Below are positions 53,368 to 61,545 of a stretch of 64,000 nt of DNA, piece by piece. Origin of the DNA: CAJBNH01 sp964447285 (GTDB lineage Bacteria > Myxococcota_A > UBA9042); contig CAYURO010000011.1 in assembly GCA_964447285.1 (NCBI GenBank), positions 59,426 through 123,425 of the forward strand. Direction: 5' to 3'. A model generated the notes under the pieces. It was not told where the DNA came from, did no database searches, and saw only the letters and a list, made by a program, of their open reading frames with translations. The position numbers and the translations under genes are program-made. Each line of letters begins with the position of its first letter. The stretch's first letter is position 1.

Positions 53368-55320
53368 ATGAGCAACTGGACGACCCGCGCAGGCATGGCC
53401 CTGCTCGCAGTGATTGGCGCTGGTCTGGCGGCCGGGTGCGGCAGCAGCCAGGAGTTGTTGAGCGAGCCGCTGATCTACGTGATGGTGGACAGCAAGAAGA
53501 ACATCGAAGGCACTTGCGCCCAGTTCGCGCCGGACGACTCGCGCGGCCAGATGTCGTACGAAAAGACGGTCATCATTCGCAATTCGGGCACGGGCGTGCT
53601 CTGCCTGAAGAAGGTGACGTTCACGACGGACAACCCGATGCTGACCATGAAGGTGTCGGGGGCCAAGCCGCTGGACGAGTCGTCGTGCCCTGGTGCCTAT
53701 GCGGCGCTGGATAAGACCGCGTCGCTGACGCTGAAGGTCAGGTACGCCCCTAGCGCGACCGAAGAGAACGGCGCCGGCGCGTCGCTGGCCATCGAGCACA
53801 ACGACTACCTGAACAAGGCGCCGGTGGCTGCGTGCTTCACGATCGGTCAGGTTGGCCCGCGGCTGGCGCAGGACGTGCTGAACGACAAGTTCGTCAACGC
53901 GCAGTCGTCCAAGCCGCCGGAGCACTGCTATCCGTTCGGCAACACGGGCACCGCGCCCCTGATCTTCAAAGAGGCCTATTTCACCACCGTCAACGCGCAG
54001 TACAGCATCATCAGCCAGCCCAACAACGGCGACGCGATCCCGGCGTTCGGCACCCCCGGCAACCTGAAGACCGACCCCGGCAAGCTGAAGGTCTGCGTTC
54101 GCTACACGCCGAACTCCACAGAGGGCGACGAAGACGTCAAGCTTGCCATCAAGACCAACGACCCGGCCGCGCAGAACGCGAGCATCACCATTACCGCGAC
54201 CAATGAGCAGGGCTCGTACCAGCTGACCTGCGGGGCGGCCGACGGTCTGGTCTACGACTTCAGGGGAGCGGGCGTGCAGGCGACCGGCAAGTGCAACATC
54301 TACAACGTCGGACCGTCCGGCTTTGCGATGACCGGCATCGACATCCAAGCCGTCAAGTCCGCCGACCAGGACGCTGCCATGGGCATGTACGCCTGGCACT
54401 TGGAGAAGAGCGGCACCACCGTTTCCAATCCGCCCTACAACGTGTCCAAAACCCTGTCGATCGACGTCGTCGTGGACTACAGCAAGCCCGCGGTCGGTCA
54501 GCCTGTCGCCGCCAACCTGGTCATCCGCTTCAATCAAGCAGGCATTCCCGGCACGGTGGTCATCCCCATCATCGCGGGCAACTGCGACACGCCGGACCCG
54601 GCCATGGGTCCGCAGCCGCAAGTGTGGCTCCAGGCTGACGTGGGCAAGACGTCGCAAGGGGTGGCCGTACTGGCCAACCAGAGCTGCGCGCCGCTGCGGA
54701 TCCTCAACTCGTGCATCGTGGACGCCAAGTACACGGGCGACGACGCCTGCAATCTGGGCAGCCCGTCGAATCACTTCGCGATGGTCAAGCCTCTGAAGGA
54801 CTTCGATGTGGATCCGTGGGGCTTGGTCACGCTGCCGTTCACCTTCAAGCCGCAAGACGGCAACATGAATCAGCGCGACGCCGTCTTGCACGTCGTGTAC
54901 TGCTCGGGTGCTTGGGCCGCCGACAAGTGTCTGGGCGGCGACCCCACGCCGGTCAAGCTGAACGTGCAGGGTTCGATCGTGGTCGACCTGCTGCAGCCGA
55001 CGGTCTCGCTTGGCTCTTCGTCGGACTACACCAACGCCAAGGTCGGATTCCCGCTGAAGATCATCGCGTCGTTTGCCAAGGGCACGCATGACGACGGCCA
55101 GAACTACATCTGGGCCGTCAAGAAGCGCCCGCTGGCGTCCAAGCTGTGGCTGAACGAGAACGCGCAGTCCAGTGACGGCATCCTGACGGTCGTGCCCGAC
55201 GTGGTGGGCAGCTACACGTTCCTGGTGATGGCGCAGGCGTTCAATGCCGAAGACTCTGGCGAGTATACGTGGAGCCCGCAGTCCGAGGTTTCGGTCGACG
55301 TCAAGGCTGACGCGCCGTAA
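53368..55320 (+). CDS. ASH-repeat lipoprotein
   Basis: 650 residues, with AGGAGG upstream of the ATG. The signal peptide ends in a lipobox AAGC (about residue 24). The rest is ASH/choice-of-anchor-D-like beta modules (TVIIRNSGTGVLCL, CYPFGNTGTAPLIF, IYNVGPSGFAMTGI and similar), with a PKD-like module at the end (LGSSSDYTNAKVGFPL, SYTFLVMAQAFNAEDSG). It lacks the shared C-terminal domain of the three paralogues and has no VWA domain. It ends the plus-strand envelope block. Its last 20 bases overlap the end of the convergent gene at 55301. Confidence 0.72.
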   Translation: MSNWTTRAGMALLAVIGAGLAAGCGSSQELLSEPLIYVMVDSKKNIEGTCAQFAPDDSRGQMSYEKTVIIRNSGTGVLCLKKVTFTTDNPMLTMKVSGAKPLDESSCPGAYAALDKTASLTLKVRYAPSATEENGAGASLAIEHNDYLNKAPVAACFTIGQVGPRLAQDVLNDKFVNAQSSKPPEHCYPFGNTGTAPLIFKEAYFTTVNAQYSIISQPNNGDAIPAFGTPGNLKTDPGKLKVCVRYTPNSTEGDEDVKLAIKTNDPAAQNASITITATNEQGSYQLTCGAADGLVYDFRGAGVQATGKCNIYNVGPSGFAMTGIDIQAVKSADQDAAMGMYAWHLEKSGTTVSNPPYNVSKTLSIDVVVDYSKPAVGQPVAANLVIRFNQAGIPGTVVIPIIAGNCDTPDPAMGPQPQVWLQADVGKTSQGVAVLANQSCAPLRILNSCIVDAKYTGDDACNLGSPSNHFAMVKPLKDFDVDPWGLVTLPFTFKPQDGNMNQRDAVLHVVYCSGAWAADKCLGGDPTPVKLNVQGSIVVDLLQPTVSLGSSSDYTNAKVGFPLKIIASFAKGTHDDGQNYIWAVKKRPLASKLWLNENAQSSDGILTVVPDVVGSYTFLVMAQAFNAEDSGEYTWSPQSEVSVDVKADAP

Positions 55321-56275
55321 CACCGCTCGCGCACTTCGCTTCCTCGCACCATTTTCTCCACGCGTCCGGGCCCTGCAGCGCCTTGCCGGTCAGCTGCCGC
55401 AAGCCGTGCTCAGCCGCTCGCGCGATAGACGGCACCGGATCCCCCGTCAAATCAACCAGCGTTGCCGCGTCGGACGGCTTCGGGGCGGCGGCCATCGCTT
55501 CGGCGGCGGAGCGTCTGGCACCGTAGTGCGCGTGGCGGGCAATCAACGGCAGCACCTCGCCACAGTCCGGCGCCCCCGGCTTGCGGCACAGCGACACGCC
55601 CCAGGCCAGCGCAGGACCGCCCATCTGCTGGTTGGACAGCCACTTGAGGCGTTCGACGAACTGTGCCGCCGCCCCTGACTCGCCGAAGTGGTGTAGTACC
55701 CACCAAGCGGACAGCTGCGGCGCCGAGCCCCAGACGGTCGGCACCGCCGACGTAAACTGGTGCAGACGATCGATCTGGTCGCGCGCTTCCAGCAGGCCCA
55801 AGCCATAGATCGCGTGCCCGGTGACCTCGGGGTCGCGGTCCGTCAGCGCCTGACGCAGAAAGGGCAGGGCCAGTGGGTCCTTGGACTCGGCGATGATGCG
55901 CACGGTGCGCGCGCGGTACGGCGCCTGACGCGGCGCGCGGAGGAAGGCGTTCTGCAGGGCAGGCGTCGCGTGCCAGCCAAAGCCGACCAACACCGCTTCG
56001 GCAGGGCAGCCCGACACATCGTTGCACTTGAAGCGGTCGCGCAGGTTCTCGAGACCGGCCCGCAGCGCCTCGTCCATCGCCTCGGGGTCGCGGCCCAACG
56101 CCTGCTTGCGCAACTCGGCATCGCGTTTGAGGTCTTGTGCGGTTGGGGGCCCCGGGGCGACAACCGGGGCAGGCAGCGGCTCGCGCTGGCAGCCGGACTC
56201 CCAAGCGGTGACGGCCAACAGCCAAAGCAGGGTGCGTTGACTGGCGACCAGCGTGCGCGAACAGGGACGGGACAT
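55301..56275 (-). CDS. HEAT-like repeat protein, probably exported
   Basis: 324 residues from the ATG at 56275, with AAGGGGG upstream; the longer open frame is Arg/Pro-rich and rejected. The N-terminus is hydrophobic and ends in WESGC. That resembles a lipobox, but the -3 residue is Glu, so lipidation is uncertain. From about 55 onward, helical pairs with Ala/Leu periodicity suggest HEAT or PBS-lyase repeats (YRARTVRIIAESKDPLALPFLRQAL, TGHAIYGLGLLEARDQIDRL). It carries several Cys (CNDVSGC, GVSLCRKPGAPDCGE). No catalytic motif is visible. It is divergent from the triple DsbA-like gene and convergent with the ASH lipoprotein. Confidence 0.62.
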   Translation of the reverse strand: MSRPCSRTLVASQRTLLWLLAVTAWESGCQREPLPAPVVAPGPPTAQDLKRDAELRKQALGRDPEAMDEALRAGLENLRDRFKCNDVSGCPAEAVLVGFGWHATPALQNAFLRAPRQAPYRARTVRIIAESKDPLALPFLRQALTDRDPEVTGHAIYGLGLLEARDQIDRLHQFTSAVPTVWGSAPQLSAWWVLHHFGESGAAAQFVERLKWLSNQQMGGPALAWGVSLCRKPGAPDCGEVLPLIARHAHYGARRSAAEAMAAAPKPSDAATLVDLTGDPVPSIARAAEHGLRQLTGKALQGPDAWRKWCEEAKCASGVTARQP

Positions 56276-56450
56276 GCAACCCCCTTGGCGGCCGTGGCCG
56301 TGGCGCGGCATTGCACCCCAGGGACGGGCCACACGCAAGGGAATCGCACACCCAAGTCTGTTCACGGGGCCCAGGCTGGGTTGCCTGAGCCGGGGGCAAG
56401 GATCCCGGAATGGTTTCGGGCATTCGCGGGTTGGGGTGAAATGCGGGCGG

Positions 56451-56479
56451 TTGCGTGGCCGTTCGGCGGCGACTAAGAT
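56451..56479 (+). promoter_or_regulatory. Sigma-70 type promoter for the triple DsbA-like gene
   Basis: TTGCGT (56451-56456), a 17-base spacer, then TAAGAT (56474-56479). Expected start near 56486, about 80 bases before the ATG at 56568. Confidence 0.5.
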
Positions 56480-56530
56480 CCTGCGCACTCGCGACGCATC
56501 TCACGCTCTCGCTGTCTTCAAGCCCTTCGC

Positions 56531-56545
56531 GGCAGGTCGCCTGCC
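56531..56545. repeat. Small hairpin in the leader of the triple DsbA-like gene
   Basis: GGCAGG-TCG-CCTGCC, a perfect 6-bp stem with a 3-base loop, 22 bases before the ATG at 56568. It may affect translation. Confidence 0.35.
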
Positions 56546-56567
56546 ACTACCCCCTTCGAGGAACCAG

Positions 56568-58598
56568 ATGAAGAAGGAAACTGCCATCATCGCGATCGTC
56601 GCCATCGGCGTGCTCGGCTTCGTGGTCGGCCGCATGGCCTCGCGACCCGCTGCGCCGACTGCGGCCGCAACGCCCGAGGGCCTGCCCGCTGCCGCGGCGC
56701 CCGCCGCGCCCTCTGTGCCTTCGTACGGCCCCGAGGACGCCAAGGTCACGATCGTCGAGATCAGCGACTTCCAGTGCCCCTTCTGCTCGCGGGCCGCGGG
56801 CACGATCGAGCAGCTGAAGAAGGACTACGCAGGCAGCCTGCGCGTCGTGTTCGTCAACCAGCCGCTTTCGTTCCACAACCGCGCCAGGCCCGCCGCCATT
56901 GCCGCGCTGGCCGCCCACCGGCAGGGCAAGTTCTGGCAGATGCACGACAAGCTGTTCGCGAACGCCCGTGAGATGACGGACGAGAACATCGCCAAGTGGG
57001 CCGGCGAGATCGGACTCGACAAGGCCAAGTTCGACGCCGACCTGAAGGACCCGGCGATCGCAGCACAGGTCGACCGCGACCAGGCGATTGCAGGCGCCCT
57101 CGGTGTCAACGGCACGCCCGGCTTCTTCGTCAACGGCGTGAACGTCTCGGGCGCCCAGCCGATCGAAAACTTCAAGAAGATCATCGACGAGCAGCTGACC
57201 AAGGCCGCCGCCGAGATCGCCAAGGGCACCAAGCCCGCCGACCTGAACGAGAAACTGACCCGCGCCAACAACCCCGAAAAGGGTGCCAACCTGATCGGTT
57301 GGATCTTCAAGGGCGAGCCGATCTCGGCCAAGGCCGCCGATGCTGGTGCTGCCCCCGAGAAGGCCGCCCCGCCGCCGGAGGACAAGACCGTTTGGAAGAC
57401 CACCATCCGAGGTCAGGAGCCCACGAAGGGCCCGGCCGACGCGCTGATCACGCTTGTCGAGTACACCGATTTCGAGTGCCCCTTCTGCTCGAAGGCGCGC
57501 GGTTCGCTGGCTGAGGTCGAGAAGGCCTATGCGGGCAAGGTGCGCTTCGTGTTCAAGAATCAACCGCTTCCCTTCCACAAGAAGGCGCAGGCCGCAGCGG
57601 AAGCCGCCCTGTGCGCCATGGATCAGGGCAAGTTCTGGGAGATGGAGGAGCGCCTGTTCACGAACCAGCAGTCGATCGGCGCGGACCAACTGCCAGAGCA
57701 CGCCAAGGCGATCGGCCTGGATGTGGCCAAGTGGCAGTCCTGTATGGACGCGCGCAAGTTCAAGGCGCACATCGAGGCCGACCAGGACGACGCGGCGAAG
57801 GTGCAGGCCACGGGAACGCCCGCGTTTTACATCAACGGCCGCAAGCTGAGCGGTGCCCAGCCGTTCGACGCGTTCAAGAAGCTGATCGACGAGGAAATGA
57901 CCAAGGCTCAGGCGCTTGTGCAGAGCGGCACGGCGGCCAAGGACGTGTTCGCCAAGACCATCGCGGACGGCAAGGTGTTCACGCCGCCGCCGCCGCTGGA
58001 CCCCAAGGTCAACACGTTCGACTACGCGGGTTCGCCTCACCGGGGTCCACGCAACGCGGCTGTGAAGATCGTCGAGTACAAGGAGTTCCAGTGCCCCTAC
58101 TGCGCCCGAGTGAACCCGACCATGAAGCAGGTCGAAAAGAACCTGCGTGGCAAGGTCGCCATCGTCTTCAAGCACTTCCCGCTGTCCAGCCAGTGCAACC
58201 CCGGCATGGGACGCGACATGCACCCCGCCGCCTGCACCGCCGCCTATTGGTCATTCGCCGCGGAAGAGCAGGGCAAGTTCTGGGAGTTCGAGGACGTCGT
58301 CTTCAACAACATGCAGTCGATGATGCCGCAAGACGGCGCCTTGGACGCGCGGCTGGCGGCCCTGACCGAGAACATGAAGAAGTACGCGGCTGAGGCGGGC
58401 ATGGATGTCGCCAAGGCAGAAGCTTTCGTCAAGGGTGGCAAGTATCAGGCCAAGCTGACCAAGGATCTGGCTGAGGCTCGCGCAGCAGAAGTGGGCGGCA
58501 CGCCGTCGATCTTTATCAACGGCCGCTCGTACAACGCCGCGATGACGCCTGAGAAGATGACGGAGATCGCCCAGCAGATCCTGGACGGCAAGCTCTAG
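56568..58598 (+). CDS. Three-domain DsbA-like thiol-disulfide oxidoreductase
   Basis: 676 residues from the ATG at 56568; the frame is open further upstream without family sequence. A single N-terminal membrane segment or signal anchor (about 5-23) precedes an Ala/Pro linker. Then come three tandem DsbA/Thioredoxin_4-type domains. Their active sites are CPFC (Cys70/73), CPFC (Cys304/307) and CPYC (Cys509/512). Each domain keeps a cis-Pro segment (NGTPGFFVNG, TGTPAFYING, GGTPSIFING). A single domain is the normal form. The third domain also has an extra Cys pair (SSQCN and AACT). The protein would oxidise or isomerise disulphides in exported proteins. It lies between two exported, Cys-containing gene products. 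Confidence 0.85.
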   Translation: MKKETAIIAIVAIGVLGFVVGRMASRPAAPTAAATPEGLPAAAAPAAPSVPSYGPEDAKVTIVEISDFQCPFCSRAAGTIEQLKKDYAGSLRVVFVNQPLSFHNRARPAAIAALAAHRQGKFWQMHDKLFANAREMTDENIAKWAGEIGLDKAKFDADLKDPAIAAQVDRDQAIAGALGVNGTPGFFVNGVNVSGAQPIENFKKIIDEQLTKAAAEIAKGTKPADLNEKLTRANNPEKGANLIGWIFKGEPISAKAADAGAAPEKAAPPPEDKTVWKTTIRGQEPTKGPADALITLVEYTDFECPFCSKARGSLAEVEKAYAGKVRFVFKNQPLPFHKKAQAAAEAALCAMDQGKFWEMEERLFTNQQSIGADQLPEHAKAIGLDVAKWQSCMDARKFKAHIEADQDDAAKVQATGTPAFYINGRKLSGAQPFDAFKKLIDEEMTKAQALVQSGTAAKDVFAKTIADGKVFTPPPPLDPKVNTFDYAGSPHRGPRNAAVKIVEYKEFQCPYCARVNPTMKQVEKNLRGKVAIVFKHFPLSSQCNPGMGRDMHPAACTAAYWSFAAEEQGKFWEFEDVVFNNMQSMMPQDGALDARLAALTENMKKYAAEAGMDVAKAEAFVKGGKYQAKLTKDLAEARAAEVGGTPSIFINGRSYNAAMTPEKMTEIAQQILDGKL

Positions 58599-58620
58599 TC
58601 GGTTCCGGGATGAAGTCGCT

Positions 58621-58669
58621 CGCCTCTGCCGCCGGCTGTCCGCAAGGGCCCGGCGGCAGAGGCGTTTTT
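58621..58669 (+). terminator. Rho-independent terminator after the DsbA-like gene
   Basis: A perfect 15-bp stem, CGCCTCTGCCGCCGG (58621-58635) with CCGGCGGCAGAGGCG (58650-58664), followed by five T. It ends the plus-strand transcript before the convergent matrixin-like gene. Confidence 0.9.
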
Positions 58670-58707
58670 GCGTTGCTGTTGAGGTCGGCGTGCGGGCGTT
58701 GGTCTGG

Positions 58708-60720
58708 TCACTCGCGGTGTTTGCGGGCGGCGCGGGGCAGGGCAAGCGCGGTCAGCAGCAGCAAAGCCAACAGCCAGCCAGTCGGAAGGGTTGCCGAGGC
58801 TGCGGCTGCGCACCCGGCAGAGGCCGTGGGGGTGGTCGGGGGCTGCCACTGCACCGCAGGGACGACCGAGGGGAAGCTGAGGTTCTTCGCCGCGAAGTTC
58901 TTCGACTGTGTTGGCGTCGGGGGCGTCTCAGTCAGCGGGTCAAGGGTCGCCGCACACGCGCCGCGGGTCGGGTAGCCGCTCAGCGGGGCACACACGAGGC
59001 CGGGTCCGCAGGTGGTGTCCTTGCCAGCTGCGCAGTCCAGATGGCACGTGGGGGCCTCTGAGGGGCCTGCCGCGCACACGAGGTCGAAGCGGCAGGCCGC
59101 GTCCATCCCGCAGGGCATGCCGGGCATCGCGCCGCCGCCGCCGTCTCGGCACACGCCGCCCGTTTTCGTCGCAGTGCCAACCCACACGCAGCGCTGGCCG
59201 CCGGGGCAGTCGAGGTCGTCCCCAAACGGCGCGCAGACCGTCCGGCACATGCCCACGCCACCGACCGGTCCGACATCGCACGCCATCTTGCTGCCGCAGC
59301 CGCCGGGCGACGTGCAGGGCGACCCTGGTTGCGGAGCGCCGTAGGGCAGGCAGAACGACTGGTCGTCGTCGAGTGGCGTGCAGCCGGTGCCGGCCGGGCA
59401 ATCCGTCGCCACTTCGCAGGGTTGACTGCAAGCGCGGGTGTAGGGACCGCCTGGGTGCTCGACGCAAAGGCCGGATGCGCAGTCGAAGGCGCTCTCGCAG
59501 GGCCAGCCCAAGGCAAGTGGTCCGGGCTGGGTGCAACTGAAGGTGTGCGTCCGATCGCATTCGTAGGACTTGGGGCAGTCTGTCGTGTCCGAGCAGCTCA
59601 CGCTGCAACGGCCCACGGCGGTCAGAGAGGGCACGCACAGCCCTGAGGCGCAGGTCGAGCCGACCATGCATGGCGACCCGATGGGGTCCTTGCCCCAGGT
59701 CAGGCACGTGGCCCCGCCGGATGGCCAGTCGACGCACTGTCCCTGGCCGCCACAGGAGGTGGTGCAAGGCTTCGAGCAGAAAGCGAATTTGCCGCCAGAC
59801 AAGCAGTAGCGGTCCTCGCCGCACGCCAAGTTGCTGGCGCAAGGCTGGCCGAACCCCGACGAGGCGGAGTCGGCCCGGCAGTGACCGTCGTTGGGTAGGC
59901 AGGCCTTGCCGGCCGAGTAGCTGCCGCAGCTTGCGCCAATCGGGCATTCGTCATGGAATGTGCAGGTTTGCGCGCAGTGGCGGGCGCCGTCGGACCACGC
60001 GAGGCACAGCCCGCCGTCCGCGCAGTCGACGTCGGTCTGGCACGCGTCGCACCACTTGCCCTCGGCCTTGTCGGCGGTGCCGTAGAGGAACCTGGCGGCC
60101 CGCAAGTCGTCCGGTGCCAGCTCGCGTCCGGCAGCTCCCCTGTGGTGGAAGTACATGGTGGAGAGGCCGTCGCGGCTGTGTCCGAGTCCCAGCACATGTC
60201 CGAGCTGGTGCGTCAGGGCGGCCTGCAGGTCTGCCACGGGGCCGCTCACGTACAGCGGATCTGCCGTGACCCACTCGTAATCCTGAGCATTCAGGTGGAT
60301 TTCCGTTCGCGTGAGTCGCCCAGAGCTGTCGCGCACCCGCAGCGTCCGGCCGGTCAGATCGCCTTTGCCCAGATCGTAGGCGCGATCGATCGTGACGTAG
60401 ACATCGAACAGCGGCGGCTCCAGCACCAGACCGCCGTACTCGAGTTGGATGTCGGCTCCCGGGGCTTCATTCCACGTCTCGAGGGCGAAGTTCAGGCTTT
60501 GCTGCACCTTGGCGAGCGACAGTGCGCTGACACCTCTGGCCTGCAAGTACACCGTGACCGGCGCGCGATCAAAGCGCACGACCTGCCCGTCAGCGGCCCG
60601 GTCGACCTCGAACGCAACCGCAGTGGTCGCCGCAAGAGCCACCAGGCCCGTCAGCAGCAGTGACGCCCCGCGGAAACGGCGGCGGAAGCGGGTGGCAACC
60701 GGAAGCAGCGGGGTGTTCAT
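58708..60720 (-). CDS. Matrixin-like protein with altered zinc motif and MYXO-CTERM tail
   Basis: 670 residues. A signal peptide (about 18-36) leads to a matrixin-type metalloprotease fold (about 40-215). The expected HExxHxxGxxH motif is HQLGHVLGLGH (His171, Gln172, His175, His181): the zinc-binding histidines and the Met-turn (Met189) are kept, but the catalytic Glu is Gln. From 220 to about 605 the protein is Cys-rich with many short EGF-like or dense disulphide modules. The last ~35 residues are a MYXO-CTERM-like sorting tail: GC, Ala/Leu-rich hydrophobic span, then RKHRE. That tail would place it at the surface, probably with T2SS export. Whether it is catalytically dead cannot be settled from sequence. 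The codon is CAG. Confidence 0.78.
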   Translation of the reverse strand: MNTPLLPVATRFRRRFRGASLLLTGLVALAATTAVAFEVDRAADGQVVRFDRAPVTVYLQARGVSALSLAKVQQSLNFALETWNEAPGADIQLEYGGLVLEPPLFDVYVTIDRAYDLGKGDLTGRTLRVRDSSGRLTRTEIHLNAQDYEWVTADPLYVSGPVADLQAALTHQLGHVLGLGHSRDGLSTMYFHHRGAAGRELAPDDLRAARFLYGTADKAEGKWCDACQTDVDCADGGLCLAWSDGARHCAQTCTFHDECPIGASCGSYSAGKACLPNDGHCRADSASSGFGQPCASNLACGEDRYCLSGGKFAFCSKPCTTSCGGQGQCVDWPSGGATCLTWGKDPIGSPCMVGSTCASGLCVPSLTAVGRCSVSCSDTTDCPKSYECDRTHTFSCTQPGPLALGWPCESAFDCASGLCVEHPGGPYTRACSQPCEVATDCPAGTGCTPLDDDQSFCLPYGAPQPGSPCTSPGGCGSKMACDVGPVGGVGMCRTVCAPFGDDLDCPGGQRCVWVGTATKTGGVCRDGGGGAMPGMPCGMDAACRFDLVCAAGPSEAPTCHLDCAAGKDTTCGPGLVCAPLSGYPTRGACAATLDPLTETPPTPTQSKNFAAKNLSFPSVVPAVQWQPPTTPTASAGCAAAASATLPTGWLLALLLLTALALPRAARKHRE

Positions 60721-61024
60721 CGCCTTCGAGACTACCCCGGCCCCCCCTGCCTGTCGATCCGCGCGTGCCCCAAGGCGACCCGGCTGGTCGCATCCATGTG
60801 TGAAGAAGTGTGTGCATTGGCCCCGCCCTCCAGCGTGAGGACACCGGTGTGATCAGGGATCTCGTGAGAAAGACGGGGGAATTCGACGGAGGTCACAAAG
60901 GAACCCTAAAGTCAAGTCACTGGGATGATTGCCGAAAGCGCGAATTGCTTGACCTCCCACCCCTAGTTTGTATTCTCCGCCCCCGTTCGCGCCCGGGACG
61001 ACCTGAGGCGAGAGGTTCCCCCCC
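60721..61024. other. Divergent region between the matrixin-like gene and a small Cys-rich gene
   Basis: 304 bases without a gene. The plus-strand promoter at 60949-60976 is clear. On the minus strand I see no convincing promoter for the matrixin-like gene. Confidence 0.5.
60949..60976 (+). promoter_or_regulatory. Sigma-70 type promoter for the small Cys-rich gene
   Basis: TTGACC (60949-60954), a 16-base spacer, then TATTCT (60971-60976). The start would be near 60983, about 40 bases before the ATG at 61025. Confidence 0.6.
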
Positions 61025-61315
61025 ATGAACAGTATCCTTCCGACGACCACCTCCAACGACGAAGCCCTGCGCCCCCGGAGGCTGACGGACGTGTTCCGTT
61101 GCGGCAACCGCGGACGTCAGCTGCACCTCGCGACCTGCCTTGACGACTACATGAACGCGAATGCCCTGCGCGTGAAGTCGATGGTTTGTTTCGAGTGCAC
61201 ACAAGGCACGTGCAATCGCGAGACCTTCGCGGCCGACGCCGACAGTGAAGGCTTGCTCGACTCCGAGATCTGGGCGCGGCTGATGGCCGACCTGAAGGAC
61301 ACGGACAACTGCTGA
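61025..61315 (+). CDS. Small cytoplasmic Cys-rich protein of unknown family
   Basis: 96 residues, with GGCGAGAGG upstream. No signal peptide or membrane segment. The centre carries six Cys, five of them in a 38-residue stretch (C26, C38, C54, C57 and C62), plus His34 and a Cys at the very end. The spacing CxxC at 54-57 resembles a zinc ribbon or iron-sulphur site. It has its own strong promoter, is not in an obvious operon, and precedes the Ser/Thr kinase gene by 230 bases. I do not recognise the family; metal binding is inference. Confidence 0.65.
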   Translation: MNSILPTTTSNDEALRPRRLTDVFRCGNRGRQLHLATCLDDYMNANALRVKSMVCFECTQGTCNRETFAADADSEGLLDSEIWARLMADLKDTDNC

Positions 61316-61373
61316 TCCGTTCGTTCGCCTCCCACTGCCGCGGCAAAGAAGCCTAGCGAAGCACCCAGTTTGA

Positions 61374-61396
61374 GCGATCCGGCCGACCCGGATCGC
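61374..61396. terminator. Hairpin after the small Cys-rich gene
   Basis: GCGATCCGG (61374-61382) and CCGGATCGC (61388-61396) pair perfectly with a 5-base loop, 60 bases after the stop at 61315. There is no T-run, so it may be an inefficient terminator or an operator just before the kinase promoter. Confidence 0.45.
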
Positions 61397-61407
61397 CGGG
61401 CGGAACC

Positions 61408-61436
61408 TTGTCGCTAAGGGCTTGGCGTGGTACCGT
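61408..61436 (+). promoter_or_regulatory. Candidate promoter of the kinase gene
   Basis: TTGTCG (61408-61413), a 17-base spacer, then TACCGT (61431-61436), about 110 bases before the ATG at 61546. Confidence 0.4.
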
Positions 61437-61545
61437 GTCCGCGCCTCGGCGTGCGGCAATAGCTTCGCCGTATCCTTGCGAGGCCAGGCAGCAAGCCCCG
61501 ACCGCAACGGCGCCCTGACGTCGAAGCGTCCCAGGCAGAGGCGAC

